Source: Shewanella psychrophila (lineage in GTDB: Bacteria > Pseudomonadota > Gammaproteobacteria > Enterobacterales > Shewanellaceae). From it: DNA of 64,000 nucleotides. Where the stretch lies: assembly GCF_002005305.1 (NCBI RefSeq), contig NZ_CP014782.1, positions 4,092,001-4,156,000 on the forward strand. The letters run 5' to 3'. The position numbers and the translations under genes were made by a program. Under the pieces are notes generated by a model that saw nothing but the letters and a program-made list of their open reading frames with translations, was not told the DNA's origin and did not search any database. The stretch's first letter is position 1; every line of letters begins with the position of its first letter. This document shows positions 17,728-27,379 of the stretch, in pieces.

Positions 17728-20367
17728 ATGTTCAACAACAAACCATCTTGGTTAATCCCAACATTAGTAGCCAGTGCCGTCGCGCTAAGTATCGCTGGTT
17801 GTTCATCGGATGATGACGATCCCATTGTCGAAGATGATAAAGGCACTGTTATGCCAAGCCCAGATCCATCACCCAGTTTCCCAGAAAATGCAATCATGAT
17901 TGAGGATGGAGAGAACCTCACCATCCGTATTCAGGAAGCGCTGATCAATGCGCAAACCAACGATGTGATTGTACTGCCTAAAGGGAATTTCAAGATAGCA
18001 TCGACCCTGCTGTTCGATGGCGATGTAGACGGTGACGGCACCTATGCTAAAAATATCACCATCATGGGATACGGTATGGATGAAACCGTATTAGACTTCT
18101 CTGAATCTGTTTCCGGCGATGGTATTTTCGTCCAGAATGCCGTCAATATCATCATTCAAGATATGTCGGTCAATGAAGCCAAAAACAACGGCATCAAACT
18201 TAAAAACACTAACGGCATTATCTTACGTCGACTCGCTACCGTGTGGGAAGGCGAATTAGATGAAGGCAATGGAGCCTACGGCCTCTACCCTGTCGAATGT
18301 GAAAACATCCTCATCGAAGACAGCTATGTACGAGGCAGTGCCGATGCTGGTATCTACGTCGGCCAGTCTCAATACATAGTGGTAAGAAACAATATCGCCA
18401 AAGAAAACGTGGCCGGTATTGAAATTGAAAACTCAAAATACGCCGATGTATACGGCAACGAAGCCATGGGTAACACAGGTGGTATCCTAGTCTTCGACTT
18501 ACCAATCAACAACCATAGGTACGGATCCAGTGTCCGAATTTTCAACAACAAGATCTATGATAACAACACCAAGAACTTTGCCAATGCCTCGGCAAATCCG
18601 GCTGGTGTTCATATTGTTCCACCCGGAACCGGTATGATTATTTTGTCCACCGATGATGTCGAGATCTTCAACAACGAAATAACTAACCACGATACTATGG
18701 CAGTAACCATATCCAGCTTCTTTATTGCCGAGCCTGATATGGGCGCTTTTGTGGCCAACTATGGCCAGGAAAATCAGCCTATCGAAGATGGTTGGAGGCC
18801 CACACCAAGAAACATCTACCTTCATGATAATGTGATAACAGGTTATGGTAAGAAACCCAACGGTTACCTAATCGACGATATCATCAAGGCTTATCTGTTC
18901 ACCCATGGCCAATTCCCAGGTGTACTCTATGACGGCTTAGGTGAGATGTTGTCAAACAACGGCACCGCGGCTTATTTAGGCCTACAAGAAATGCCATTTT
19001 CCACAGATGGCAGTGATGATGTCTGTGCCAGTAATAATGGTGATGTGTCGATAGGTCGCCTCTACGCCAACGACAATACAGACATGAATATCGCTGATGT
19101 CTTGTTTGAGCCGACACAAACCGATCTATTGAAATGTGCTCAGGTCAGCCTACCGGTTCATACGGTAACATTTGGTGATGAAATATTTGGTTGTGGCGTC
19201 GATGATGATGTCGCCGGTTGTGACGGTGGCATCCTAATCGGTGGCGGCGGAAGCATAGGTGAGGGTGAAGGTGGTTTAGTCGGTGACGGTGATCTGACGT
19301 TGTGTGAAACAACCGGCTCTGAGGTCAACTGGGATGCGTTGCTGGGTGCCAATTGCCCTAAACTATCTGATTACAATTTGTTTGCCGATACGAAAGATCC
19401 CTCTACAGGCGCAAACTCATCTGGCATGCCCTACGATATGAACACGCAACTATTTACCGATTACTCAAGTAAATATCGTTTTGTGTTTGTCCCTGAAGGA
19501 AAAGTAGCGAATTACTCGTCTCAGGAAAGCATGGACTTCCCGGTAGGGACAGTGATCAGTAAAACCTTCGCATTACCGGCTAATACCAGTCAACGTGGTA
19601 TCGAAAATGAGGACATGGTCGAAACCCGTTTGCTTATTCGTCGTGAAACTGGCTGGACAGCCCTACCCTACGTGTATAACTCCGAGCAATCTGATGCTGT
19701 ACTGGCCAAGGCCGGAGCCATTCAAGGTAAGCAGATAGTCCATAACGGTGAAACCTTAGATTTCGATTACGTCGTTCCCAGCATGAACAACTGTAAGCAA
19801 TGTCATCAGTTCAAGCCCGATGCCGACAGTCCAGCGGTCTTCGTACCAATTGGTCCTAAGGCGCGTCACTTGAATAAAGATTATGCCTATGCAGATGGTG
19901 CCATGAACCAGTTACTCAAGTGGCAGTCAGTTGGCATACTCCAAGGTGTTCCCGATGTGGCGACTATCGATACTGTGCCGGCATATTCAGATGGCGATGA
20001 AATTGGGTTAGCTTCATTAACCGATGAGCAGCTGATGGACACGGCCAAAGGCTATCTGGATGTGAACTGTGCCCATTGTCATCGCCCCGAGGGCAACGCT
20101 TCCAACACCGGCCTCACACTGGAATATTGGAGACCCTACGCTGACGGTCACGGTACCTGTAAATCTCCTGTCGCCTATGGCGGTGGAGAGCTAGGTTACG
20201 ATATTGTACCAACAGCTCCGGAAAGCTCTATCCTACATTTCAGAATGGAGACTAATCTTCCCGGGGATCGCATGCCTGAGATTGGCCGGGGTCTTTCACA
20301 CGGTGAAGGTGTTGCGCTTATCCATGAATGGATCAAAAGGCTTCCTGTAGCGACTTGCTCACCGTAA
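17728..20367 (+). CDS. Lipoprotein: parallel beta-helix domain fused to a diheme c-type domain
   Basis: The 879-residue product begins with a lipoprotein signal (IAGC, Cys25) and an Asp-rich stretch. Residues about 55-460 are right-handed beta-helix repeats (for example IMIEDGENLTIRIQEALINA, then recurring NNIAKENVAGIEIENS-like coils), matching what I recall as TIGR03805. A Gly-rich linker lies at about 500-523. The C-terminal 350 residues match the HNE_0200-type family (TIGR03806) with two haem motifs, CKQCH at 689-693 and CAHCH at 781-785. The gene carries an AGGAG site. It should be an exported, surface-associated haem protein. Carbohydrate or cell-wall binding by the helix is only an inference. 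Confidence 0.82.
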   Translation: MFNNKPSWLIPTLVASAVALSIAGCSSDDDDPIVEDDKGTVMPSPDPSPSFPENAIMIEDGENLTIRIQEALINAQTNDVIVLPKGNFKIASTLLFDGDVDGDGTYAKNITIMGYGMDETVLDFSESVSGDGIFVQNAVNIIIQDMSVNEAKNNGIKLKNTNGIILRRLATVWEGELDEGNGAYGLYPVECENILIEDSYVRGSADAGIYVGQSQYIVVRNNIAKENVAGIEIENSKYADVYGNEAMGNTGGILVFDLPINNHRYGSSVRIFNNKIYDNNTKNFANASANPAGVHIVPPGTGMIILSTDDVEIFNNEITNHDTMAVTISSFFIAEPDMGAFVANYGQENQPIEDGWRPTPRNIYLHDNVITGYGKKPNGYLIDDIIKAYLFTHGQFPGVLYDGLGEMLSNNGTAAYLGLQEMPFSTDGSDDVCASNNGDVSIGRLYANDNTDMNIADVLFEPTQTDLLKCAQVSLPVHTVTFGDEIFGCGVDDDVAGCDGGILIGGGGSIGEGEGGLVGDGDLTLCETTGSEVNWDALLGANCPKLSDYNLFADTKDPSTGANSSGMPYDMNTQLFTDYSSKYRFVFVPEGKVANYSSQESMDFPVGTVISKTFALPANTSQRGIENEDMVETRLLIRRETGWTALPYVYNSEQSDAVLAKAGAIQGKQIVHNGETLDFDYVVPSMNNCKQCHQFKPDADSPAVFVPIGPKARHLNKDYAYADGAMNQLLKWQSVGILQGVPDVATIDTVPAYSDGDEIGLASLTDEQLMDTAKGYLDVNCAHCHRPEGNASNTGLTLEYWRPYADGHGTCKSPVAYGGGELGYDIVPTAPESSILHFRMETNLPGDRMPEIGRGLSHGEGVALIHEWIKRLPVATCSP

Positions 20368-20402
20368 CCACTGAGTTAACCAGTATAAGCAGTTACTCAA
20401 AC

Positions 20403-20430
20403 AAGGCCGGCTAACCCCGGCTTTTTCTTT
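20403..20430 (+). terminator. Terminator after the beta-helix/diheme gene
   Basis: A GCCGG / CCGGC stem with a short loop is followed by TTTTTCTTT, 36 bases after the stop codon. Confidence 0.75.
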
Positions 20431-20483
20431 AATACCAATCTATTTAACTCCACCCTCTCACCATCAAAATTATAGGTGCTGCT

Positions 20484-21686
20484 ATGCGAAGCTCAAGTCT
20501 GCTATTATTGATCATCACACTGATAACTGCCTGTGGCGGCTCAGACAATGACTCTAGTGCCCAACAAGACCCAGTTACAGAGGTACCTGCCACACCGACT
20601 CCCCCCTCACCAACATCAATTTGTGAGCTTGGCACCAGTACAATTAATTGGGATGCCCTGTTAACTGAAAATTGCGATAACTTGGCCCAATATGGACTAT
20701 TTATTGATCCGAGTACCCCAACATCGAGCCCTGCTTCCCCAGGGATCTTGTACCACCTTTCGACCCAGTTATTTACTAACTACGCCAACAAGCACAGGTT
20801 TGTCTTCATTCCACAAGGTAAACAGGCCAGCTTTCATCCCAGTGAAGCCTTCGATTTCCCCATAGGCACTGTATTGACTAAGACCTTTTCCATGCCCTAT
20901 GACACTCAAGTCAGCGGCGCCGAAAATGAAGTATTGATAGAAACTAGATTGTTGATCCGAAGAGAAACGGGCTGGACGACCTTGACCTATCTTTGGCAAG
21001 ACGGCAAAGCGACTCTCATTCAAGCTGGCGCCGACATCCCTCATAGCGTAAACCATCAAGGCAAGACAGAAACCTTTGATTATCATGTTCCCAGCCGCGC
21101 AGAATGTAAGCTATGCCACCAATTAAATCGCGACGAGAGTAGCCTTATCAGTCCCATAGGACTCAAAGCCCACCTGCTCAATCACGATATTGACTACCGA
21201 GGTCAAACCGTTAATCAATTAACTCTGTGGCAGAACCTCTTCATGCTGACAGGCTTACCAAATGCGGATGACATTGCCAGCGGGATTGCGACAGAGATAA
21301 CTCATGCGCCTAATCTGTTCGATACCGACGCCAATCTTACTCTTAGGGTGAAAGGTTACTTAGATATCAACTGCGCCCACTGTCACAGAGCCGAAGGCTT
21401 TGCCAGTATTTCAGGACTCAGATTAGGGTTTAATATCGACCACACAAGCTACCAATACGGCATATGCAAACAGCCACCAGGCTGGGATGGTGGCGCTAAG
21501 GGGTTATCTTACGATATTGTCCCGGGTGATGGTGAGCACTCCATAATTGCTTACAGACAAGAGCTCAGCGAACCTAAAGACAGGATGCCGCCCTTGGGTC
21601 GAAGCTTAAGTCACACCGAAGCGGTAGAAATCATAAAAAGCTGGATAGATACTCTACCTCCATCCTTAGGCAACTGCCAATGGTAG
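20484..21686 (+). CDS. Diheme c-type lipoprotein, paralogue of the preceding C-terminal domain
   Basis: The 400-residue product has a lipoprotein signal (lipobox ITAC, Cys17), a low-complexity Pro/Thr segment to about residue 48, then a full copy of the domain that ends the preceding protein: INWDALL, QLFTNYANKHRFVFIPQGK, ETRLLIRRETGWTTL, haem motifs CKLCH at 208-212 and CAHCH at 297-301, and closing DRMPPLGRSLSH. The order and spacing of landmarks match the neighbour closely, so the two arose by duplication. It is probably a periplasm-facing or surface diheme protein. Substrate and redox partner are unknown. AGGT precedes the ATG by six bases. Confidence 0.82.
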   Translation: MRSSSLLLLIITLITACGGSDNDSSAQQDPVTEVPATPTPPSPTSICELGTSTINWDALLTENCDNLAQYGLFIDPSTPTSSPASPGILYHLSTQLFTNYANKHRFVFIPQGKQASFHPSEAFDFPIGTVLTKTFSMPYDTQVSGAENEVLIETRLLIRRETGWTTLTYLWQDGKATLIQAGADIPHSVNHQGKTETFDYHVPSRAECKLCHQLNRDESSLISPIGLKAHLLNHDIDYRGQTVNQLTLWQNLFMLTGLPNADDIASGIATEITHAPNLFDTDANLTLRVKGYLDINCAHCHRAEGFASISGLRLGFNIDHTSYQYGICKQPPGWDGGAKGLSYDIVPGDGEHSIIAYRQELSEPKDRMPPLGRSLSHTEAVEIIKSWIDTLPPSLGNCQW

Positions 21687-21697
21687 GCTAGAGGCTG

Positions 21698-21726
21698 AAT
21701 CCTAGTGACTAGAATCTAGGATTTTT
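21698..21726 (+). terminator. Terminator after the second diheme gene
   Basis: The AATCCTAG / CTAGGATT stem (21698-21705 and 21716-21723) is followed by a short T run, 12 bases after the stop codon. Confidence 0.7.
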
Positions 21727-21745
21727 CATAGTTCATAGTTCATAG
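21725..21745. repeat. Three perfect copies of a 7-bp unit
   Basis: TTCATAG is repeated three times head to tail between the terminator and the end of the AraC-type gene. It is non-coding and of no known function. Confidence 0.8.
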
Positions 21746-21750
21746 TGAAT

Positions 21751-22776
21751 TTAAATAAGCTTCTCATTCAGACGCAAAAAATGACCGGGGGGGTGACCCA
21801 GCCAATGTTTAAAGCTTTGCCGAAAATGGCTGACTTCCCCATACCCCATCACTTCGGCTATCTCATCTATGCTCTTGTGGCCCGATAAGATCAAACTTAT
21901 GGCAGCCTGACAGCGAACCTGATCAACTAATTTCTGATAGCTGGTACCTGATTGTGAGATTCTACGACGTAAAGTTCGACTACTGATGTTCTGACTCGTT
22001 GCCATCTGATCCATATTTGGACAATCTGGAAAAGACTGACGCAACTCGTCGAGCAACACTTGGATATAGGAAATTTGCTGGTTTGAAGTCGTATTAGTAT
22101 TACTGGTGTCGAAACAATAAGTCACAGGAAGTGACAGATATTTATGATCTATCGTCCATTCATTAAATTCAGCCCCAAATATCACCTCAGCACCAGTAAC
22201 CGAAGATAAGAACTCGGCGTCTCTTTGTGTTTCAGTCAAAAATATTTTATCGGCTAAAATGGCTTGGCCCGCCAAACCTTTACCTACTGTTAGCAAACCA
22301 CAAACGCTGTGCTGAAACTGACATGAGTAACGTTCAGATTTGATTTTTCCCGTGTTAAGCCAACGAACATGCAATTTTCCATCTTCGTTACTGACTAAGG
22401 TATCGGTAAAACTGCCAACCAGCTCAGGATGCGTCAGTACAAACTGCAGACACTCACCTATGGTCTCACAACGATTAAAAAAGCTCAGTAAGAAGTCTAA
22501 ATCTTCCACCGAATATTGATGACCCACTTTGGCCCCGATTTCGGCGTCGTGAGTCGTTGTCTGCAGAAACTCCATGGCGAAATCAGCTTGCCATACGTAG
22601 ATGACCTGCTGATGTGCTAATTCTTGCTCACCGACTCCAATTTGAGAGCACAATAGTTCAACCACCTCTTCACCATAGTGCTGACGGAGATAAGCCAGAA
22701 CATTGCGTAATTGGTAAGCTGGGTAGGACTGATCCCCCACCATCATGTTCTGCTTATAACTCTGAGCCTGCTTCAT
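21751..22776 (-). CDS. AraC-family transcriptional regulator
   Basis: The 341-residue protein (ATG 22776) has an N-terminal ligand-sensing domain of the arabinose-binding-like type used by OruR/ArgR-like regulators (about 15-200). It ends in an AraC double helix-turn-helix domain (about 240-335) with SSRTLRRRISQSGTSYQKLVDQVRC-like and SIDEIAEVMGYGEVSHFRQSFKHWLGHPPGHF-like blocks, the second being the family signature. It converges with the diheme genes and runs parallel to the TonB-dependent receptor gene behind it, so either could be a target. The start is chosen for the AGG six bases upstream; a TTG two codons earlier is possible. Confidence 0.9.
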   Translation of the reverse strand: MKQAQSYKQNMMVGDQSYPAYQLRNVLAYLRQHYGEEVVELLCSQIGVGEQELAHQQVIYVWQADFAMEFLQTTTHDAEIGAKVGHQYSVEDLDFLLSFFNRCETIGECLQFVLTHPELVGSFTDTLVSNEDGKLHVRWLNTGKIKSERYSCQFQHSVCGLLTVGKGLAGQAILADKIFLTETQRDAEFLSSVTGAEVIFGAEFNEWTIDHKYLSLPVTYCFDTSNTNTTSNQQISYIQVLLDELRQSFPDCPNMDQMATSQNISSRTLRRRISQSGTSYQKLVDQVRCQAAISLILSGHKSIDEIAEVMGYGEVSHFRQSFKHWLGHPPGHFLRLNEKLI

Positions 22777-22916
22777 CCACAACCTGCTTCTTTTTATTAT
22801 CTTGAGCCATTTTGTATAAGAATTAACGTCTGTTGAAAAGACATTTTTGCGGGTTTCACGAATAAAATCGGGTATATGTTAAAAAGTTACGTCAAAAGGC
22901 GACATAAATTAAACAT

Positions 22917-22945
22917 AAAAAAACCTCCGACAAGCGGAGGTTTTG
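22917..22945 (-). terminator. Terminator after the TonB-dependent receptor gene
   Basis: The AAAACCTCCG / CGGAGGTTTT stem has a four-base loop and a run of T on the minus strand, 23 bases beyond the receptor stop codon. It isolates the receptor transcript from the AraC-type gene. Confidence 0.88.
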
Positions 22946-22967
22946 AGGTTAAATCTAATTTAATAGA

Positions 22968-25652
22968 CTAGAATTTTTGGTTAAGACGTAAGAAGTAAGT
23001 TCTACCTAACACATCATATAATCCGGTATCTGCATCACGATAATCACGATACTCAGCGAAGTCATTTGGCGCTTCTTCGTCAAATAGGTTATTTACACCC
23101 AGAGTTAATGAACCATTCCAGTCATGATAGTAACTTACCTGTACATTATGCTTGAAATAATCAGGACGATCAGCATACTCATAACCCGTGCCAGTTCTGC
23201 CATAGTATTCATTGGTAAAATCAGCATCTTGAGCACCAATATACACTGTGTTCCATGCAGCTTGGAAATTATCACCCTCCCAGGAGACCATAAAGTTACC
23301 ACGTAAGTCAGGTCTGCCAACTTCTCCAACCCAATCAACCGTTTCAGCATCTGGCTTTTGCTGCTCTTCAAAAGACAAAATCTTAGTCATCTCAACTTTA
23401 AATCTGAAATCACCAACGCCAGTCTCTAAATTGTAACCTGTCACAAAATCAATACCTGAAGTATTAACACTTGCTAAATTTCGATACTGGCTGTGAATCG
23501 TCTCAATTTTTCCATCAGCTCCACGTTTAATATATTCTGAACCACCGTTTTCACTTTCTTCTTTTACAAGGTCAGCAACGTCAACAATTTCTATCTTGTT
23601 ATCATATTTGATGCTGTAGTAAGAAAGCTCAATGTTCCATGCATCTGTTGCATTCCACACTCCGCCCAATGTAAATGAGTTACCTTCTTCGGCTTCTAAG
23701 TCAGGGTTACCACCGTATAGTGTCTTGTGCTGTTGAGTAGAACGACAGTAATTTGCATCTGTATTATCATCACACCAAACAGTATCCATTGTACTTTCGA
23801 AACTTAATGCCTCAGAAGCAAACATTTCCCCCATGTTAGGCGCACGGAATGAATCACCGTAACTCGCACGAAGTAGTAACGAATCAACTGGACGCCAGCT
23901 TAACCCTAATTTAGGAACGACTGCATCAAATGTCGACTCTTGGTTACCATTATTGGTATTACCATTTTGCTCGTAACGCTCATATCTTAATGCTGCAGAC
24001 AGATCGAAATTTGCAGGTAATCCAACTTGAAACTCAGCATACGCAGCTTGGCGGGTACGCTCTGCATCAACATCATCGCCACCAGAACCACCTGAGATAA
24101 TCCCAGCTGCAGATTCAGGATCACTTACCTGAGAGAAATTAATCATCTCGTACTCTAGACCACCGACAGCAGCAACAACCACGCTGTCACCTTCAAACAA
24201 AGTACTAGATATGAGTCCGTCAAATTGAGTGCTATCGAATTTACCTTGATAGACGCCAGTATGAGCAGCTTTACCGTAAAGATCAGTCATTTGAGCATTC
24301 CAATCTTCGTAACTCATTCCTGTTGTATTAAATACATCATAGTTACCAGTATCGATTTCACTTTGAACAATACTGTCATTAATTAAGTTATAATTAAAAG
24401 AGTTAGTCGTCGATGAAGAGTGCTGAGCATTTATCTCCCAATCAATACCATTACCCACATCACTAAACCCAACAAAACCACCCAAAATATCAAAGTTATT
24501 GCCTTCTGTTAGCGTATCTCGCTCACCTATCTGAACAGATCGCATATAGAGGGTCATATCAGTACCTGTTGGGTTATTAGGGTTATCAGCCCCCATCACA
24601 GGATAGTTAGTAGACACAGGCGTAGCGGCATAACGAGTATTTGTTTCAGTTAACGACGCAGAGCCTCTCCCCCTGAACTGGATGTTCTCTGTAACTTCAT
24701 AATCAAAAGTGGTCATGAAAGAGTTTCTAGTTACATCGCCAAATAACTTAGTCACTTCACCATAACTATAACCACAACGGCCATTATTTTCTCCATCATG
24801 CCAATCAGTGACATTCTCTGTCTGATCACACATGTCTGAGTTGGTATAGAAGTCATAAATAGCTTTGCCATTCTCATCAAGTTTACCAGTATCATAATAA
24901 CCATTAGGAACTGAACTGAATGAGCTATATCCTTCATAGTTAGGATCATCTAATGCCCAAATATCTTTATCCATCACAGATTTAGTGTCGTAATATTCAT
25001 AAGTGAATGTCACATTACCTTTATCTGTGTTGTAGCCTGCAGCAAGTGAGAAACGATTTGCATCGCCGCCATCTACACTTGGCTGCTCTGTACTAAAATC
25101 AATTGAAACACCTTGAAAATCTTTTTTAGTGATAATGTTAATAACACCAGCAACGGCGTCTGAACCGTATACAGCTGATGCACCATCGCGAAGAATTTCA
25201 ATACGTTCAACAATTGCCATAGGGATCTGAGAAGTATCAGCCGTTGCACCTGAGCTTGAACTTGTACCCGGCATACGACGACCATCTAATAATATTAATG
25301 TCGCCGAAGATCCAAGACCACGAAGGTTAACACTGCTGGTAGCACTACTGCCGGCACCATAACCTGACATACCGCGCCATGAACCAAAACTGTTTATCGC
25401 CGAATTATTCAATACATCAGCAACCGTCTTTTCGCCTGTCATGGCAATATCAGCTGCACTGATAATCGTTACTGGAGATGATGTTTCCATATCAACTTGT
25501 TTAATACGCGAACCAGTAACAGAAATTCGTTCTACTTTTGCACCATCATTTTGCTCTTCAGCAAACGCTAAGCCAGAAAATGCAACACTTGTTGTTGCTG
25601 CGGCAAATAAACCTACGCGTACTGCTTTTGCTGTTAAGGTCATTGAGTTCAT
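22968..25652 (-). CDS. TonB-dependent outer-membrane receptor
   Basis: The 894-residue protein has a signal peptide ending near SGLAFAEEQ, a TonB-box-like stretch VERISVTGSRI, a plug domain at about 50-170 (PVTIISAADIAMTGEKTVADVLNN, LILLDGRRMPG, VERIEILRDGASAVYGSDAVAGVINIITKK), and a 22-strand-type barrel ending in RTYFLRLNQKF with the terminal Phe of outer-membrane proteins. GGGAG precedes the ATG. The plug resembles the large marine receptors for peptides, carbohydrates or metal chelates; the ligand cannot be read. A weak Fur-box-like AT palindrome lies about 60 bases upstream. Confidence 0.92.
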   Translation of the reverse strand: MNSMTLTAKAVRVGLFAAATTSVAFSGLAFAEEQNDGAKVERISVTGSRIKQVDMETSSPVTIISAADIAMTGEKTVADVLNNSAINSFGSWRGMSGYGAGSSATSSVNLRGLGSSATLILLDGRRMPGTSSSSGATADTSQIPMAIVERIEILRDGASAVYGSDAVAGVINIITKKDFQGVSIDFSTEQPSVDGGDANRFSLAAGYNTDKGNVTFTYEYYDTKSVMDKDIWALDDPNYEGYSSFSSVPNGYYDTGKLDENGKAIYDFYTNSDMCDQTENVTDWHDGENNGRCGYSYGEVTKLFGDVTRNSFMTTFDYEVTENIQFRGRGSASLTETNTRYAATPVSTNYPVMGADNPNNPTGTDMTLYMRSVQIGERDTLTEGNNFDILGGFVGFSDVGNGIDWEINAQHSSSTTNSFNYNLINDSIVQSEIDTGNYDVFNTTGMSYEDWNAQMTDLYGKAAHTGVYQGKFDSTQFDGLISSTLFEGDSVVVAAVGGLEYEMINFSQVSDPESAAGIISGGSGGDDVDAERTRQAAYAEFQVGLPANFDLSAALRYERYEQNGNTNNGNQESTFDAVVPKLGLSWRPVDSLLLRASYGDSFRAPNMGEMFASEALSFESTMDTVWCDDNTDANYCRSTQQHKTLYGGNPDLEAEEGNSFTLGGVWNATDAWNIELSYYSIKYDNKIEIVDVADLVKEESENGGSEYIKRGADGKIETIHSQYRNLASVNTSGIDFVTGYNLETGVGDFRFKVEMTKILSFEEQQKPDAETVDWVGEVGRPDLRGNFMVSWEGDNFQAAWNTVYIGAQDADFTNEYYGRTGTGYEYADRPDYFKHNVQVSYYHDWNGSLTLGVNNLFDEEAPNDFAEYRDYRDADTGLYDVLGRTYFLRLNQKF

Positions 25653-26334
25653 ATATTCTCCCTCATCATTTAGACATTAATTAATAATTGAACGATTAAT
25701 AATGGCACCGTGATAATAATTATTATTTTATTGTTTATAATTTTTATAAAACTGTAGTTCAACAGTTAACACCTTCGAGTTAAATACTGTTGAAATACGT
25801 CATTTAAGTCAACTTTAATTACAACCAAACAACTTAAATGATAATAATTGATACATTTAAAAATGTGAGACATATTAAAAAAACCAAAAGCAAAAAGAAA
25901 AAACAGTTAAAAACATAACCTTATAATCACTTTGTAGCGCCAAATGAATGAGATCAATATTGTTATAAATAAACACACAAGGCAGATACATATTGAAATT
26001 TATGTGAGCATTATTTTAAATAAGTTAATTAAATAACTATACTTAAAATATGAAGAATAATATAAAACAACTAAATGACAATTTAATAAGAACTATAACT
26101 ATAAACCTCACCTTAAAACGAAATAAAATAAGTATAACAGTCCATTCTTCGAGATTTAAAACTATGAGGTGATACTGAAACCCCACAACCAGACAGGAAA
26201 CAATTTAGAAACATACTTGAATGAGTTTAGTTAGCTTGTAAGAGTGAGATTTCGCGCAAAGTAAGGTCAACCAAACAATACGAACAATAAAAACAAGTTA
26301 TTAACAACTGAGAAGGGGTTTAACTTAGGAGAAA
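25653..26334. other. AT-rich intergenic region upstream of the TonB-dependent receptor
   Basis: About 680 bases of very AT-rich DNA contain no supported gene. At 25712-25730 a GATAAT-rich palindrome matches roughly 14 of 19 positions of the Fur box, which is weak evidence in such AT-rich sequence. The receptor promoter must lie here. Nothing else was recognised. Confidence 0.4.
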
Positions 26335-26460
26335 ATGGAATTACGAGCGAGAGTAAAAGCGACATTATCTTGCAACATCAATCGATATGAGCCAGTGTCC
26401 CGTAAGCAACACTCTACTGCTCTAGAGGCTATGAGGCGAGTATCAAAATACGGACAATAA
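26335..26460 (+). CDS. Possible 41-residue basic small protein
   Basis: AGGAG lies three to four bases before ATG 26335, which opens a 41-residue frame starting MELRARVKATLSCNINRYEP and ending RRVSKYGQ. It is rich in Arg and Lys with one Cys and no hydrophobic segment. The stop codon lies inside the hairpin that terminates ndk from the other side. I do not recognise a family. The ribosome site is the main support; chance is possible. Confidence 0.4.
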   Translation: MELRARVKATLSCNINRYEPVSRKQHSTALEAMRRVSKYGQ

Positions 26461-26485
26461 AAAAGGAGCCATAAGGCTCCCTTTC
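26457..26485 (-). terminator. Terminator after ndk
   Basis: A GGAGCC / GGCTCC stem with a five-base loop is extended by A/T pairs and followed on the minus strand by a T run. It lies about 20 bases beyond the ndk stop codon. Confidence 0.85.
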
Positions 26486-26504
26486 AACTTTACTCAGCGT
26501 CGAA

Positions 26505-26936
26505 TTAACGAGTGCGTGGGCAAAGTTCTTCAGCGCTGAAGAAGTAAGCCACTTCACGCTCAGCAGAAGCAACAGAATCAGAACCGTGAGCAGCGTTCTC
26601 ATCGATGCTTTCAGCGAAATCAGCACGGATAGTACCAGGTGCAGCGTCAGCTGGGTTAGTAGCACCTAAGATGTCACGGTGAGCTAGAACTGCGTTCTCG
26701 CCTTCAAGAGTCTGAACCATGATAGGACCAGAAGTCATGAATGCTACTAGAGCACCAAAGAAAGGACGCTCGCTGTGCTCGGCGTAGAAGCCTTCAGCTT
26801 GCTCTTTACTTAGGTGAACCATTTTAGAAGCGATGATTTTCAGGCCAGCAGTTTCAAAACGGTTGTAGATAGCGCCAATGTTATTTTTTGCAACAGCATC
26901 GGGCTTAATGATAGAAAAAGTACGTTCGATAGCCAT
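26505..26936 (-). CDS. ndk: Nucleoside diphosphate kinase
   Basis: Ndk moves the terminal phosphate between nucleoside triphosphates and diphosphates through a phospho-histidine. The 143-residue protein has the start MAIERTFSIIKPDAV, the RPFF segment, GATNPADAAPGTIRADFA and the active-site NAAHGSDS with the catalytic His, at the family's usual length. AAGGA precedes the ATG. It has its own terminator and lies just beyond the ISC operon on the same strand, as is common in gammaproteobacteria. Confidence 0.98.
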   Translation of the reverse strand: MAIERTFSIIKPDAVAKNNIGAIYNRFETAGLKIIASKMVHLSKEQAEGFYAEHSERPFFGALVAFMTSGPIMVQTLEGENAVLAHRDILGATNPADAAPGTIRADFAESIDENAAHGSDSVASAEREVAYFFSAEELCPRTR

Positions 26937-27123
26937 GAGAAGCTTCCTTCATAATAAACAGGTTTTAATTTTCGCGCGGATTATACGAAATTTGACACCA
27001 AAAACCTACCTTTATAGGCCAGGGAATGTAATATTGCGTTAACTTTATTCTGCTTCATCATTATTCAAGGCCGAACTAAACCAAAACACTAAGGATTTCG
27101 ATGCAAAAATAGACAACTAGCCC

Positions 27124-27321
27124 TCACTTCTCAGCTATCCAGCAGGTTTGAACGGCTTCCAGTATGCGCTCATTACAATGTTCTGGATCATCTTCGAAAG
27201 AGTCCAGTGCTAAGATCCATTCTCTCAAATCGGTGAATCTGATTGTTTCTGGATCAATTTCCGGATACATTTCCAACAAGTCTAAGGCAATATCGAGTGA
27301 GTCTATCCACTTTAATGGCAT
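27124..27321 (-). CDS. iscX: Fe-S cluster assembly protein IscX
   Basis: This 65-residue acidic protein has the family words LKWIDSLDIA, TIRFTDLREWI and DDPEHCNERILEA, close to E. coli IscX (YfhJ). IscX binds IscS and is thought to adjust iron supply and the rate of cluster building. A GAGGGGCAGG stretch precedes the ATG. It is the last ISC gene, but a terminator hairpin lies between fdx and this gene, so its expression may be partly uncoupled. Confidence 0.95.
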   Translation of the reverse strand: MPLKWIDSLDIALDLLEMYPEIDPETIRFTDLREWILALDSFEDDPEHCNERILEAVQTCWIAEK

Positions 27322-27379
27322 ATCCTGCCCCTCGGGGATAAATTGTGATGACTAGAGTATAGCTGGCATCTCACCCCAT

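Noticed and set aside
25712..25730. Fur box upstream of the TonB-dependent receptor
   Set aside because: Only a partial match in very AT-rich DNA; kept as a weak note and not as a called site.
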